64,000 nucleotides of DNA from Alternaria dauci (lineage: Eukaryota > Ascomycota > Dothideomycetes > Pleosporales > Pleosporaceae). The position numbers and the translations under genes were made by a program. The stretch spans positions 2,728,001-2,792,000 of the forward strand of contig NC_091277.1 of assembly GCF_042100115.1 (NCBI RefSeq). Direction: 5' to 3'. The notes under the pieces are model-generated. The model made no database searches. It saw nothing but the letters and a program-made list of their open reading frames with translations, and had not been told where the DNA came from. Positions within the stretch are counted from its first letter, which is position 1, and every line of letters begins with the position of its first letter. Shown here piece after piece: positions 35,669 through 46,969 of this stretch.

Positions 35669-36342
35669 ATGCGTCCCAACATGCGAAAGCTCTTGGCTGC
35701 CTCTCTTCCTCTTGTCGTCCTCGGTGCGCGCAAGCGCGATGTGTCTCCATCCGCAACATTCCAACTGTACGCATACGGCGATGGCTTTGGTGGCTTGCCG
35801 CTCTTCTATGCGGACGGCGTCGCATACGTTGGCAATCCAAGCCTTTCAGATAGTCCGGAGGCTGCTGTCGTGACCTGTAAGTTCTTAGCCTGCACTCGTC
35901 GTTCTGTACTTGCTTTTCGGTCAATGTTTTGTTTTTCGATTGCGCGTGTTGGGGTCCACTGACGTCATCAGTCACAACGAATTCTGATCACCACTTCATC
36001 GGTAATCCGAACGTCACCACCGGAGATGTTACGCCCTCATGGTCCAACGTCACCCTCTACGTCCCCGAGCGCTCCTCGGGGAACAAGCGTGTTGGCTTCC
36101 TTCCGCCGAACAATGGTACAGGCAACGCTACCACGCACACGTCTGGCTTCGCATTCTATGGGTCCACGGCTATGCTTTACAACGAGGACGGTAGTATCGC
36201 GACCCTGTTCAGCGGGGTGCAGTCGGAGACGACTGGCATATTCGAGTTGTTTTGGAACGAGACTACAGACGCAACGCCTTTGACGCTGCGTAGGGTAGCT
36301 CCTAGTAATGAACACAGCAACACAACCTTAGAGGCTCGCTAG
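35669..36342 (+). CDS. secreted protein of unknown function
   Basis: Exons 35669-35876 and 35972-36342 with a 95-bp intron (35877-35971; GTAAGT..ATCAG). The product is 192 residues from MRPNMRKLLAASLPLVVLGA, a clear signal peptide (a second ATG at 35681 would also keep it). The mature part starts at about ARKRDVSP, possibly with dibasic processing, followed by FQLYAYGDGFGGLPLFYADG, a block I recall from a widespread family of small ascomycete secreted proteins. Many N-glycosylation sequons (NVT, NGT, NAT, NTT) are present and no Cys is seen in the mature part. Function unknown. The gene looks intact and is divergent from the laccase. Confidence 0.8.
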
Positions 36343-36750
36343 TAGGGAGTTGAAGCATGTCTTGAAACTACTTAGGAATCTGTATTAGTTGTTCTTTCTG
36401 TGTAACGATATCTGAGTTGAAAATTTTCTAGTAGAATACTAAAGCGTTATCCACGCATTGAGCGATCGCGTGCATTAGCTGATCGTCCGCTGGTACCGAT
36501 GATTTTCGAACCTATCAGGATCGGCAAGGAAGCGATAGAGGACTTCCGAACTCAGCTCTCGGAGGTGAAGCTGGAACCCCATCTCAGCTCTCGGGGCTGG
36601 AGCTGAAACCCCACCTCAGCAACGAGAGCTATAGAAGCTAGCTGCTAACCCCTCTCTTCCCTTTTCACAATTATTACAAGCCTGTACCTAAAGCAACTTT
36701 TCGACAGCAAGTCCGATACCCAAGATTTCAGCGAACTATGACAAGACGCA
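36343..36750. other. intergenic with short tandem duplication
   Basis: 408 bp holding the 3' UTR of the secreted-protein gene and a 32-bp tandem duplication. Just upstream of 36751, in the frame of the NACHT relic, coding-like sequence (SDTQDFSEL) ends at a TGA (36739-36741), so the relic may extend further left. Confidence 0.45.
36551..36614. repeat. 32-bp imperfect tandem duplication
   Basis: Two adjacent 32-bp units, each starting CTCAGCTCTCGG and ending in AACCCCAT or AACCCCAC, plus a partial third. Differences are few. No function is evident. Confidence 0.75.
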
Positions 36751-37994
36751 TTGGACAGAAATGATAATACAGCCCCCAAGCGAACGAAAAGAGAAATGGA
36801 CCTTGTCTCGACCCTCACGACCCCTAAAGCCCTGTTAAAACATCTTGATAAGAATAAAAAGTTATTTAAGCTTTTCAGATCCAAGCATGGAAAGCTTACT
36901 GGCAGGCTTAGAGCTTTCATGAAACCCTTTGTGATACTGTCTGAGATGATATCTGCCGCCGTTTCTGCATCGGGATTCGCGCTAGCGTCTACAATCCTTG
37001 GGGTTGTATGTTTCGTTCTTAAGGCAGCTGATGGGGTATCTGAGGTTTACGCATGGATTGAAGAGCTTTTCGACAAGCTTCGGGATCTTACCACCTGTCT
37101 CGACAAATACGTACAGCTAGGCCATTCGAGACAAAGTTGTTGATATACTCGGCTGCCTTCTCGAAATCCGTATTTGCGCTGAGAACGCAACTAAGGACGG
37201 ATGATGGAAGAATTATGCTGCGCTTCGTTTCCTCGGCGGCGATGAACGTGTGAAAGCCGCGTTTAGTAACCTTGCCAGCTTACTTCAGAGTGCGCAATCA
37301 CTCGTCATTGCAATTACGTATGCCACCAACCAGAAGATGGACAAGCGAATCGAAGAGATAGGAGCTCTGAGCGAAGCGATACTGGGTGCTGCGAACAAAG
37401 CAGAGGACGGGAAGAGGCGCAAAGAATGCATGGCATGGATCTCCAACATTGACTTTACTGCGCAACAATCTGACAACTTGGGGCGAAGACAAGCGAATAC
37501 TGGAGAGTCGTTCTTGCAAAACCCTATCTTCACGAGTTGGGCGAATGGCCCTACAATATTATGGGGACTCTTCTGTCAGGGCGCTCCGGGCGCCGGTAAA
37601 ACTGCCATGTCTGCTGCTGTCATCGATCATCTTTCGCGTCTGGGCTCTGCGGGCGAGGTCGGAGTTGCGTACTTCTACTGCAACTACAGATCACGCACTG
37701 AGCAGACGCTCCATAATCTCCTCTCAAGCCTTCTTCGGCGTCTGGTACAGCTTCGCAGCATAACCCCTTCGTGTGTCATTGACGCCTACAATAAATTCGG
37801 CCACAAGCGGACATTATCGTCAGAGGAGTGTGTGAAACGGATTGATTTAGTCTGCAAAGAATTTTCGATTACATACATTGTCGTCGACGCCATCGACGAG
37901 TGCCAGAAGGACGTGTCGCGAAATTTGTTCAAAAGCATCCGATCCGTCCAGAAGCAGAGTAACATCCGGTTCATGATGACAGCGCGTTTCATAA

Positions 37995-38008
<14 letters not shown>
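36751..38008 (+). pseudogene. truncated NACHT (NLR-type) gene with Goodbye-like N-terminus
   Basis: Segment 1 (about 36751-37130) encodes a helical N-terminal region (KPFVILSEMISAAVSASGFA, VYAWIEELFDKLRDLTTCLD) resembling the fungal STAND 'Goodbye' domain. The frame then slips by one near 37125-37132: coding sense continues as RDKVVDILGCLLEIRICAEN, reaches a TGA at 37202-37204 and goes on as WKNYAALRFLGGDERVKAAF. Segment 2 carries the NACHT ATPase: Walker A GAPGAGKT at 37580-37603 and Walker B-like TYIVVDAIDEC. Homology stops at FMMTAR; the remaining NACHT, winged-helix and repeat domains are absent, and the frame ends at 38008 inside the 3' end of the cutinase gene. Three lesions (shift, stop, truncation) make it a pseudogene of an innate-immunity-like receptor of the incompatibility type. 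Confidence 0.8.
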
Positions 38009-38823
<815 letters not shown>

Positions 38824-39636
38824 AGCGGATGGCAGTGTTTCGAATAAGACTTCAATGTAGAAAAGAGGACTTAGGGTTTATTCGAAAGATCGTGTAGGTA
38901 CGAATGAGCTTTGGATATGCGGTGCAAACGTCCTGGCTTGACTACGGTACTTATATTCTGTGCTTTAAGGTGTATTGAAAGCTTAGTAGGGCTCAAAGTG
39001 TAATTGTACTCGCGTCAGCCACTTGGCAATGGTGACCGTAACTTCTCAGAAATCCGAAAGATCTCGGAAAGTCTCCGTTGATGTGAGGTCTTAGACACAT
39101 TTTAAGACTCGGCCCGTTCTCGGATAGATACGATCGCGTCTCTTGTGGGACACAGTAGTCGAATTGTAACATATTATTCAATTGGTGTCTTAGTCCAGCT
39201 ACTGTGCGAATGTTCTAGACGCGCGGCCATCGGTGCGATCGCGCCCAAGGCCGAAAATTTTCGGGGATTTCACTACCGTAATCAGTGAGCACATGTAGAG
39301 ATTCAGCATGGATGGGCCTGGAGGGTTCGGCCCGTCTTTGGACGAACATACCAACACACAGGCTGCTCATCCCGAAATTTTACGGACCTGTTTACATGAC
39401 GTTCGTACAGCACTAGACTTGCGCTGGTGTCGGGTGTATCGGACGTACAGTACTTGGTCTCGTCATAAGAGGCTGATCTCCAACACAGCCCCTTGGTGCT
39501 TACCAATATTCGCCCTGACAAGCCGCCGAAGTTGCTGAGTGATCGCAGAGGAATAGAAACAATCGCAGTCATATGTATAAATATACATAGCAGAATGCAC
39601 ACACTGGGTACCCGGTTAATATCTCAGTTCATCAGC
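38824..39636. other. divergent promoter region
   Basis: 0.8 kb between cutinase (-) and a secreted-protein gene (+). A strong TATA element serves the plus side and an AT-rich CTTATATTC lies near 38949. No coding frame is supported. Confidence 0.5.
39576..39585 (+). promoter_or_regulatory. candidate TATA box
   Basis: TATAAATATA, 61 bp upstream of the ATG at 39637. It is a very good TATA match at a spacing fitting a short leader. Confidence 0.5.
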
Positions 39637-40364
39637 ATGCAGTTCTCCATGAGGATCCTTCGCCTTGCAGCACTTCTGCTGCCTGCAGTAAGGGCTATTA
39701 ACATGACCTTCTACAACCCACAGTGTGGGGTTGACTACGCTTTTGGCCCGTTCTACGAAGAGTAAACTACCTCTTCCGCTCGTTGTCTCCCTTCCACCGT
39801 TCTCTAACCCCGTGATAGGCTTCTCTTCCAAGCAGAAACCCCTACATCAGGATCCAACTTCACAGACTTCTTTACCCCCAATGGTACTCTGGCTGTGTTA
39901 AACAACACCGCATCAGGTATTGAGAACGTTGGGGTGCTGATGGATGCTATGCTACCGGATGATGGGTCGGTTGTCTGGAACGTAAGTTGCTCCCCTCCAG
40001 AACAGTGCTTGAACAAGAAGCTAACGTGAACGCTCAACATGTAGCACTACCCAAACATCACGTTTGTTGCCAATGAAACGGATACAATCAAGACTTACCA
40101 GCTCAATGGTATCCTGCACATAGTCGCGGCGGGCGAATGTAGTACAACTTAGTACGTATACTCTTCTGAGACACCGGTGGATCTTATCCATTCTCCACTT
40201 CCAAGCTTGACTCTGACATGGAACTCAGTTTCTCGACCCGCTTCACGGTAACGAAGAATTTGATGACTGGCATTCCGAACTTGCAATCTCACTCTGGAAG
40301 CTTGGTTGAATACAATGGTTTTCGTGTTGATGCTTCGGAGGACCCGTGCTTCGCGCGATACTGA
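39637..40364 (+). CDS. secreted glycoprotein of unknown function, four exons
   Basis: Exons 39637-39761, 39819-39981, 40045-40151 and 40229-40364, with introns of 57, 63 and 77 bp; donors GTAAAC, GTAAGT and GTACGT, all with AG acceptors. The product is 176 residues. Signal peptide: MQFSMRILRLAALLLPAVRA. The mature protein begins INMTFYNPQCGVDYAFGPFY and carries at least five N-glycosylation sequons (NMT, NFT, NGT, NNT, NIT) and three Cys (PQCGV, GECST, DPCFA). No known domain. Four exons splice into one frame that ends at a stop just after DPCFARY, so the gene model is strong although no family is recognised. It is divergent from the cutinase; a host-interaction role is possible but only inferred. 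Confidence 0.75.
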
Positions 40365-40419
40365 GCATGAGTTGTGGAGTGGAGAGGTCGCGGCATGTCA
40401 ACCAACCGTAGGGTTCCAC

Positions 40420-40920
40420 CACATAGCACCCAAAGTTCTGGAATTAGGTGCAGACATAGAAACCATAGGCCCATGCGCACTTCACGAGGCAGCCTTGGCT
40501 TGCGAAATGCTGCCACTGGAATAGCTTCTGGAGAATGGAGTTGACGTGAACGCGCCGGGCGACAAATATGCTAATGCCAATATCACTACTGTCTTAGTAA
40601 ATGCAGCCAACAGAGAGTACTCTTTCCAGCCTTATGATACCTTGGAACTGTTGATTAAATATGGTGCGGATCTGGAAGTGCATAGCCCAGCAGTCCTTGA
40701 ACTTGCGATTGCGAATGACTGTGACGATGATGTCATAATGTTGCTAGGCGGCATCGTTGAGGTGCGTAAGGACACCGAAGATTCAGAAGAGGACAGCAAG
40801 GAACAGGGCGGAGAGCAAAGTGAGGAGGGGGACAGAGCATCCTTCTCCTTGCGAATTCTCCTATATAAAAGAATCTGTTCGTTCAGATCGTTAAGAATTG
40901 TGGACCTCGGGAAGTTGTGA
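40420..40920 (+). pseudogene. ankyrin-repeat relic with in-frame TAG
   Basis: The frame encodes ankyrin-type repeats: VLELGADIETIGPCALHEAA, LLENGVDVNAPGDKYANANI and LLIKYGADLEVHSPAVLELA. It is cut by a TAG at 40522-40524 exactly where the ankyrin pattern expects a residue ahead of LLENG (a CAG>TAG change would explain it). The last 50 codons turn acidic (EDSEEDSKEQGGEQSEEGD) and end at 40918-40920. No start codon or promoter-proximal domain is attached, and the fragment begins right after the secreted-protein gene. It may be the distal part of the same NLR gene as 36751-38008, or an independent fragment. Confidence 0.65.
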
Positions 40921-41143
40921 CTGGCTCAAGCTGATGCGTCATCGCAGTACTATAGGATAATGAAATAGATAAATCAGACGGAAACCATAGTATCGTGAGC
41001 CGAAGGCGCACAGAAGAGGATGGGGAGGATAGTGAGGAAGACAATCAGAAGCAATGTACAAGAGACGATACCAATTGTTAAGAAGTAACAGAAACGCCGC
41101 ACAAAAACCCTCACATCCCTCTCTGATTGCCGCGACATGTTAT

Positions 41144-42368
41144 CTATTGACCGTCCGCATTCTCATAGCAAGGGAACCAGCACTCGAAGTTCTGCGTATT
41201 CGGAGCACTTCCGTCGACGACCTTGCAGAAGGGCAGCGGTTGCCGATTTGGGTCCGTATCGGGGTCAGTCCATGGGCCCCGACCATTACCCTGCATATCG
41301 GAGTCCCAATCGAAGAGGTTCACATTGACATTGTTTTGGCCCGGTGCGTACTCAAACTCCAGCGTGCTACCAAAACTGCCGGTGCGCTTGACCTGCAGGT
41401 CATTGGGAAGGCCCTGAAGGTTGCATGTGTCGCCGTCGTTGGGCAGGTTGCACCCAGCTGACGCCGTGTCCTGGTTTGCCCAGTCGCTGAGCTTGACGTC
41501 CTTGATCGTCGCGTCGCCGTCGCGCGTAAAGGCGACGCTACACTGGTAGAGTTCTGCGTAGACTGTGTTGGACAGCTTGTACTTGTTGTCATCACCCGCG
41601 CGGTTGTAGTAGCTGCTAAGTTTGCCTGTAGCGAAGGTCTTCTCCGAAAGCTCGAATTGCATGCCGTCGGAACCGCAGACACCCCCTGGATTAGGGTTCG
41701 GCTGACAGAATTTGAGCTTAGTCTGATCAGCACCCGTGATATCGAACTCCACGTCGAAGTAGTCGTCGCGGACCATGCCCTGGTTCCTTACAATCGCACC
41801 CAGCTTGCCGCCGATAGATCCGTTCTCGCCACTTGGCATGCAGCGTAAACTGTTTGGTGCCAGTCTGTTTGGATCGCCAAATGGATATTGCTGGGACAGT
41901 GCAGGTGGCCACTCATCACATTAGTATTCCAGCGGACCTGCTGTCTTATCGCTGAACTTCTGACTGAACGGAAATTCACCACAGGGGCTATAGCCTCCAG
42001 CAGAACAGCCAGAGGCCTGTCGGTTCCTGCCATTCTTACCGCTGTTGCCTCCGGGCCCGATGTACACGACCCTGTTTGGATTTTGTATTGGTGGATTGGT
42101 ATACGGAGCCTACCGCAGACATGGGTTGGTTCTCGTTGAGTTGGTTGAGCTGGCAAACACTTACCACGCAATTGATGTAGTAACACGCATTGTTGCAAGC
42201 ACCTTCTCCACCAACACAGGTAATTTTCTGAGGACCGAAATCCTTCCCAGCGCGCTTCTCAAACATCCTGTCTGCCCGTCCAGGTGCCACAATGGCAGGC
42301 ACGTTGTTTCCCTGCTCCAAGCCCATCGATACTTGGAGCAGCAGAGCAATGGCCGCGATGTAATGCAT
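41144..42368 (-). pseudogene. secreted NucA/NucB-like nuclease gene with one nonsense codon
   Basis: Exon 1 (42368-42165) begins with a signal peptide (MHYIAAIALLLQVSMG) and ends CNNACYYINCV. A 55-bp intron follows (42164-42110; GTAAGT..GGTAG), then exon 2 (42109-41144). Read through, the product would be 389 residues. The NucA/NucB-like core is CDEWPPA..RCMPSGENGSIGG, typical of a fungal group of secreted putative deoxyribonucleases. A Cys-rich C-terminal region (FCKVVDGSAPNTQNFECWFP) completes it. A single TAA (41921-41923) lies directly before CDEWPPA; the residue there is usually Gln in relatives as I remember them, and CAA>TAA is one C-to-T step in CpA context. Everything else is intact, so inactivation looks recent. 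Enzymatic activity of this family in fungi is little studied. Confidence 0.7.
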
Positions 42369-43162
42369 AGCGGGTGACGGAAGGGACTTCCTTTGACGAA
42401 GAGGGTATCGAAGCCTCCGAATGCTGGTGAAACTTGCAAACTGCGAACAAGATGTGAGAAAGAAGAAGAATGATAATCAGGGCAAGTATGAGGTCGGAGA
42501 ACAGTGCTGGTGGTGAAGAGTCACAAGTTCGACATTCCAACCTCTTTATACCATCGCGACAACATCTTCAAATCAGCCCATCCCATCATCATCGTCAAGG
42601 TACTTCGATCCTGGCGGCTAAACCTGGGGGCTACATACTGCGTTTCAGCAACACCTCATACTCTCGAGATGCTCATGCTCGACACAGCTTTCAGGATTCC
42701 GTCAGCATAGAGTTAGTGTCGAAGTCAGCCAAGTCAATAAGCCCCGAGATGTCTTGCGTACAAAGGACGCCTGCCAACTCACTGGTACTCCTACATGCGA
42801 GAGTATTCTTGTACTCTGCAAGGCCGCCAGCAACCCGGGCTGCGCACGACTAGATATAACGAAGGAAGGATCGCAATCCCCGCATGCGATCGTGAGTAGT
42901 GTAGTCGTTATTCGCTGCGCTGGAAGTGTTTGCAGTTTGAAGTCCCTAGTCTGAGCTTACGGTGCAGGAGGTCAAAAATAAGGTGCGGCGCAGCGGGTGG
43001 CCCCACGTAAGCATCCGCTCCGCCTCACTGCATGCATGCGCGAACGCCAGTGACGTCAGAGAATAGTAAGACCATTAAGGGCGCAACTTGGCCGCAACAA
43101 CAACTCGGCAGCCTTTGCAGCTTTCGCATTCCAAATCATATACACCACTCCATAAAACGAAC
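42369..43162. other. divergent intergenic region
   Basis: 0.8 kb. Frames up to 127 codons on + lack any signature. Presumed promoters of the nuclease relic (-) and the gene at 43163 (+). Confidence 0.5.
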
Positions 43163-43776
43163 ATGTCCGATCCACCCTACGCGCTCTTCGTCCTCGACAA
43201 AAGCATCACCAACGAGGTGATTACCACCAGATCCATCCATCATGTGCCCGACACTAACAACCATAGTATCTCAACTCCGTCCTTGAGCGCGCTTACCATG
43301 GCGACAGCGACTCGGGCTGGAATTTCTGGGTCGCAACCGATTCCTACGATGACTTGCCCGCATGCCCCGAAGTTCACAAGCCCCCTCACGCCGGCGGCAC
43401 TGAGCCACCGGTCCCATCCTCCTTTGTCTCACCCTGGCTCGGCAAGACGCCCGAAGACTGCGCAAAGTGGCTACAGGCGATGCCGCGCACCGAGTCCACG
43501 GATGAGAAGAAGTACGTCGTCGACACGCCTGTGAATCCACAGTACTTTGTATTCCTGAACGAGTTCTCAAAGGATGAGGACTTAGTGTTTGTCGCGCGCG
43601 TTGTCAAGCAAGATGGGGAAGAGATAAGAGTGGAGTATTTTCCGCAGTCTACAGACGAGGTACAGATGATGATGTGGACGAATTGGCAGTTCGACGAGAG
43701 AGCAGGCATGTACCAGCGGCTGTGTCTTAGCAAGAAGAAGCCAGATCGAAGTCAGTACAAGGGACTAAAGGCCTAG
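43163..43776 (+). CDS. small cytosolic protein of unknown function
   Basis: Exon 1 (43163-43216) joins through a 50-bp intron (43217-43266; GTGATT donor, CACTAAC branch, CATAG acceptor) to exon 2 (43267-43776); 187 residues. The splice is supported because phase 0 is kept and the sense continues ITNE joined to YLNSVLERAYHGDSDSGWNF. No signal peptide or membrane helix. Later features: WLGKTPEDCAKWLQAMP and the block FVFLNEFSKDEDLVFVARVV. I do not recognise the family. It is the last intact gene before the AT-rich island, whose left border is about 400 bp downstream. Confidence 0.7.
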
Positions 43777-43829
43777 AGGTAGAGAGTAGTGAATACTTAC
43801 TAAAAAACAAATGCGTTTATTTCTCTAAA

Positions 43830-43952
43830 CGTACTTCTTTGCACGTATATCTTTACACGTATATCTTTACACGCACTTCTCTACCCGCACTTCTTCGCCT
43901 AAACTTCTTTATATACACTTCTTTATATACACTTCTTTACCTATATATCTTA
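43830..43952. repeat. 14-bp minisatellite
   Basis: About eight and a half 14-bp units of the type CGTATATCTTTACA / TACACTTCTTTATA in tandem, with substitutions but almost constant length. The array sits in the 3' flank of the gene at 43163, at the left border of the AT-rich island. Confidence 0.8.
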
Positions 43953-44066
43953 CGTATGGAGGCGGCTTCCGATCTTTTAGCGGACCGTCATCCATTTGTT
44001 GTTGTTTTTTATTCGTAATCTATTCCCTGAAATTAGCAACTACTTAGCACCTAATCCCTATACTAA

Positions 44067-44126
44067 CTGCGACCGAACCAACTACGACCAAACCGACTAC
44101 GACCGAACTAACTACGACCGAACTAA
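44067..44126. repeat. 15-bp tandem repeat
   Basis: Four units of CTACGACCGAACTAA, the last two identical and the first two with a few changes. It lies inside the transition from normal composition to the RIP-degraded block. Confidence 0.85.
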
Positions 44127-44142
44127 CTACAGTGTCTGTGCA

Positions 44143-44173
44143 CGTAATGCCTAGGTTCGCGTAATGCCTAGGT
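44143..44173. repeat. 14-bp direct repeat pair
   Basis: CGTAATGCCTAGGT occurs at 44143-44156 and 44160-44173. These are the last bases of ordinary composition before the AT-rich island. Confidence 0.8.
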
Positions 44174-45509
44174 AATAACACTATAACCTTCTAAGAAAAG
44201 AAGCTGTAACGCTACTAAAAGTTATAATAAAATTATATAAAGCTAGGTTTATACTATATAGCCTTATAAAGGTTTTAGCTTATTTAGAATATTTTTTAAG
44301 GGTATAGATTAACCGCGTTCTAGTCTTTTAGGGTAGAGCTACTAGTATAACTACTAGGGCTTATTTAAAAGCTATAGTATTACTAATATACTTCTAACAC
44401 TTTATAGCTATCTTAGGAGCTTATAAGGCTTTATACTTACTCTTTTAGGATAGTTATATAGCTTTTTAAGAGTTATAAAGTACTTTTTAGCTATCTTTTT
44501 AGCTAACTCCTTCCTCTATACTTCCTAATATCTCTCTTATTTAATATACTTTACCTTAAGTAATTAAAGCTTATAATAGTAGGTTTACTCCTTTAGCTAT
44601 ATTATCTCTATATTTTAAAGTTATTATAATATAGCTTATTATTATTATAATACTTTATTATCTTAAGCTTATTAAATATACTTAGGTAACTAGAAAATAG
44701 CTCCCCTATAATACCTCTAAGTACCCTTAGGCTATAAGGTATAAAACTTATTATTATACTTCTTTTTAGTAGCTAAAGACTCCTTAAGGTCCCTTATCTC
44801 TCTTTTAAGGATACTATTTTAAGCTATAATATAGTATAAATATTATTAAAACTTCTTAATATTCTTATTACTTTAATCTTTTACTATATAGTATATAATA
44901 GACTTAATCTTAAGCTAGTCTTCTCTACTAAGTATAGAAGTTAAGCTTTTATCTAAATCTAATACTTCTTTAGTAAACTTCTTAAGTATAGTATCTAAGT
45001 TAGGTAAGTATATATTAATTACTTTAAATAATCTTTTAATAAGTAGATATTTAAAAGTACTACTCTAAGCTCTCTAAAAGAGTAAGAAGAAGTCTCCTTT
45101 ACTAATAAGTAAACTATAGCTTAATTAAAGAAAGTTTATTAGTTTAGATAAATAAGTAGTTAAGAGAGGCTTAAATATCTTAATATTAAGTAGTTAAAGT
45201 GTATAGGTAGTATAAGATAGAAATATAGCTAATAGGATCTTATTATTATATAGGATCTATAGCTATTAAGGAGTAGTAATTAATAGCTAGTTAAAGTATA
45301 CCTTTTAGTCTCTTTTTTAAAAAACCTCTTTAAGATAAGTTAACTTAAAAGTATTATTACTCTAACTAAAAAGAGGTAAGGTAATTAAGACTAAGTAGTT
45401 ACTTACTTTAATAGTATCTATCTAGCTAAGTTAAATAGCTCTATTAGCTCCTTTAAAGATAAGTAAAGGACTTAGAACTAAGCTATCTAAATAAATATAA
45501 ATTAAAATA

Positions 45510-45995
45510 GTATTATAAGGTAATAAGAAGGATCTCTCCTTAACGTAGGTTATATAGTAAGAGACTATTAGGTAACTACATTAGAAGGTAATAATTAGTA
45601 TAGGGCGCTAGTTACGTAATAGATATCCTACTAAGAGGAGCTATCCTACTAAGGATAGGATAGTAGGCCTATATAAGATATTAACTATTATAACTATCCC
45701 TTAGAAGATTATAACTAATAGGATAGTAGTAATAGTAATAGATAAGGTAATAGGAAAAATAATATATTATATCTTATTATTATATTTTTTATAGTTAACT
45801 TAAATAGTTTATCCCTTACTTAGATTATTAACTAGTTATTCTATTATTTATAGAATTAGTATTATTTATCTCTTAGTTATAATTATAACTCTTTTCTACT
45901 TAATTATTCTATACGCTACCTTATAGACTATTACCTAAGCCTAACTTACCTTAGTATAGACTAAGTTTAGAGAAGTATAGTACGACCTTATATAA
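45510..45995. repeat. long direct repeat, copy 1 (probable LTR)
   Basis: Shares a series of long near-identical blocks in the same order with 58968-59455, for example AGTATTATAAGGTAATAAG, GGTAACTAcATTAGAAG and the 60-bp stretch following TCTTATTATTAT. Differences are mostly transitions and small indels. It is probably an LTR of the same family as the gypsy element at right, here solo or belonging to a degraded copy. Confidence 0.65.
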
Positions 45996-46909
45996 TAAAT
46001 AGTTATCTACTTAATTAAGCTATCTTAAAGAGCTAAAGTTACTCCTTTTTAGTTATAGAGTACCTTATTAAATACTTACTTTATTCTATTAAGTATTCTA
46101 AGTTAAAATCCTATTTTAATTATATTAAATATATAAGTTAGTATAAGGTTATACTTTATAATCTTTTTATATAAAAGCTTAAAGTATATACTATACTTAG
46201 CCTCTAAATTAGCTTTATACTATAACTAGTCTATCCCCTAACTATACTAAGTAATAAGGTTATCTAAATACTTATTTATAAAGTAAGTAACTTATCTTTT
46301 TTAACCTCTTTTCTAGCTAAAGATAAAGTAAATTAATATATTATTATCTTTATAGGTAGTAAATATTACTTAGTAAGTATCTTAATATATTATATAAGCT
46401 TAGCTTTATATTATAAGTAGAGGGATTAATAGCTAATACTATAAGGTTTTATTTTACCCTAATATCTTTAAGTAAGTATATATTAGTTAATATTATACTT
46501 AGTAATAACTTTTATATATAAGAACTTATCTCTTAGCTTATATAATTTAATTTTTTTAATTACTTATTAACTTAGATTTATATTAGTAGAATTATAATAT
46601 ACTAAAGTTATAGTATTATAGTATTCCCCCCTAGGACTTAGCGATAGGGCCTATAGTATAATCTGATATTATATTACTAAGAAATTTTAAAACTAAGCCT
46701 CAACTATATTAGTATATCTAGAGGTCTCTTTTTACCTATAATACCTTTCTATCTACTCTACCTATATTATACTATATATATACTTATATCCTAGATTCTT
46801 ATTAACCTTAACTAACTTTATAAAATAGCTATACTACCTTAACGTCCTTACTATTATAATTACTACTAATACTACTTAGAGATTAAGAAGCTCTATTATA
46901 TTATAGTAA

Positions 46910-46969
46910 TTATAGTTATAGTTATAGTTATAGTTATAGTTATAGTTATAATTATAATTATAATTCCCT
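46910..46969. repeat. hexanucleotide array (TTATAG)7(TTATAA)3
   Basis: Seven perfect TTATAG units followed by three TTATAA units. It may be a RIP-altered form of an older hexamer with C or G (for instance CTGTAA-like on one strand), or simple slippage. Confidence 0.9.
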
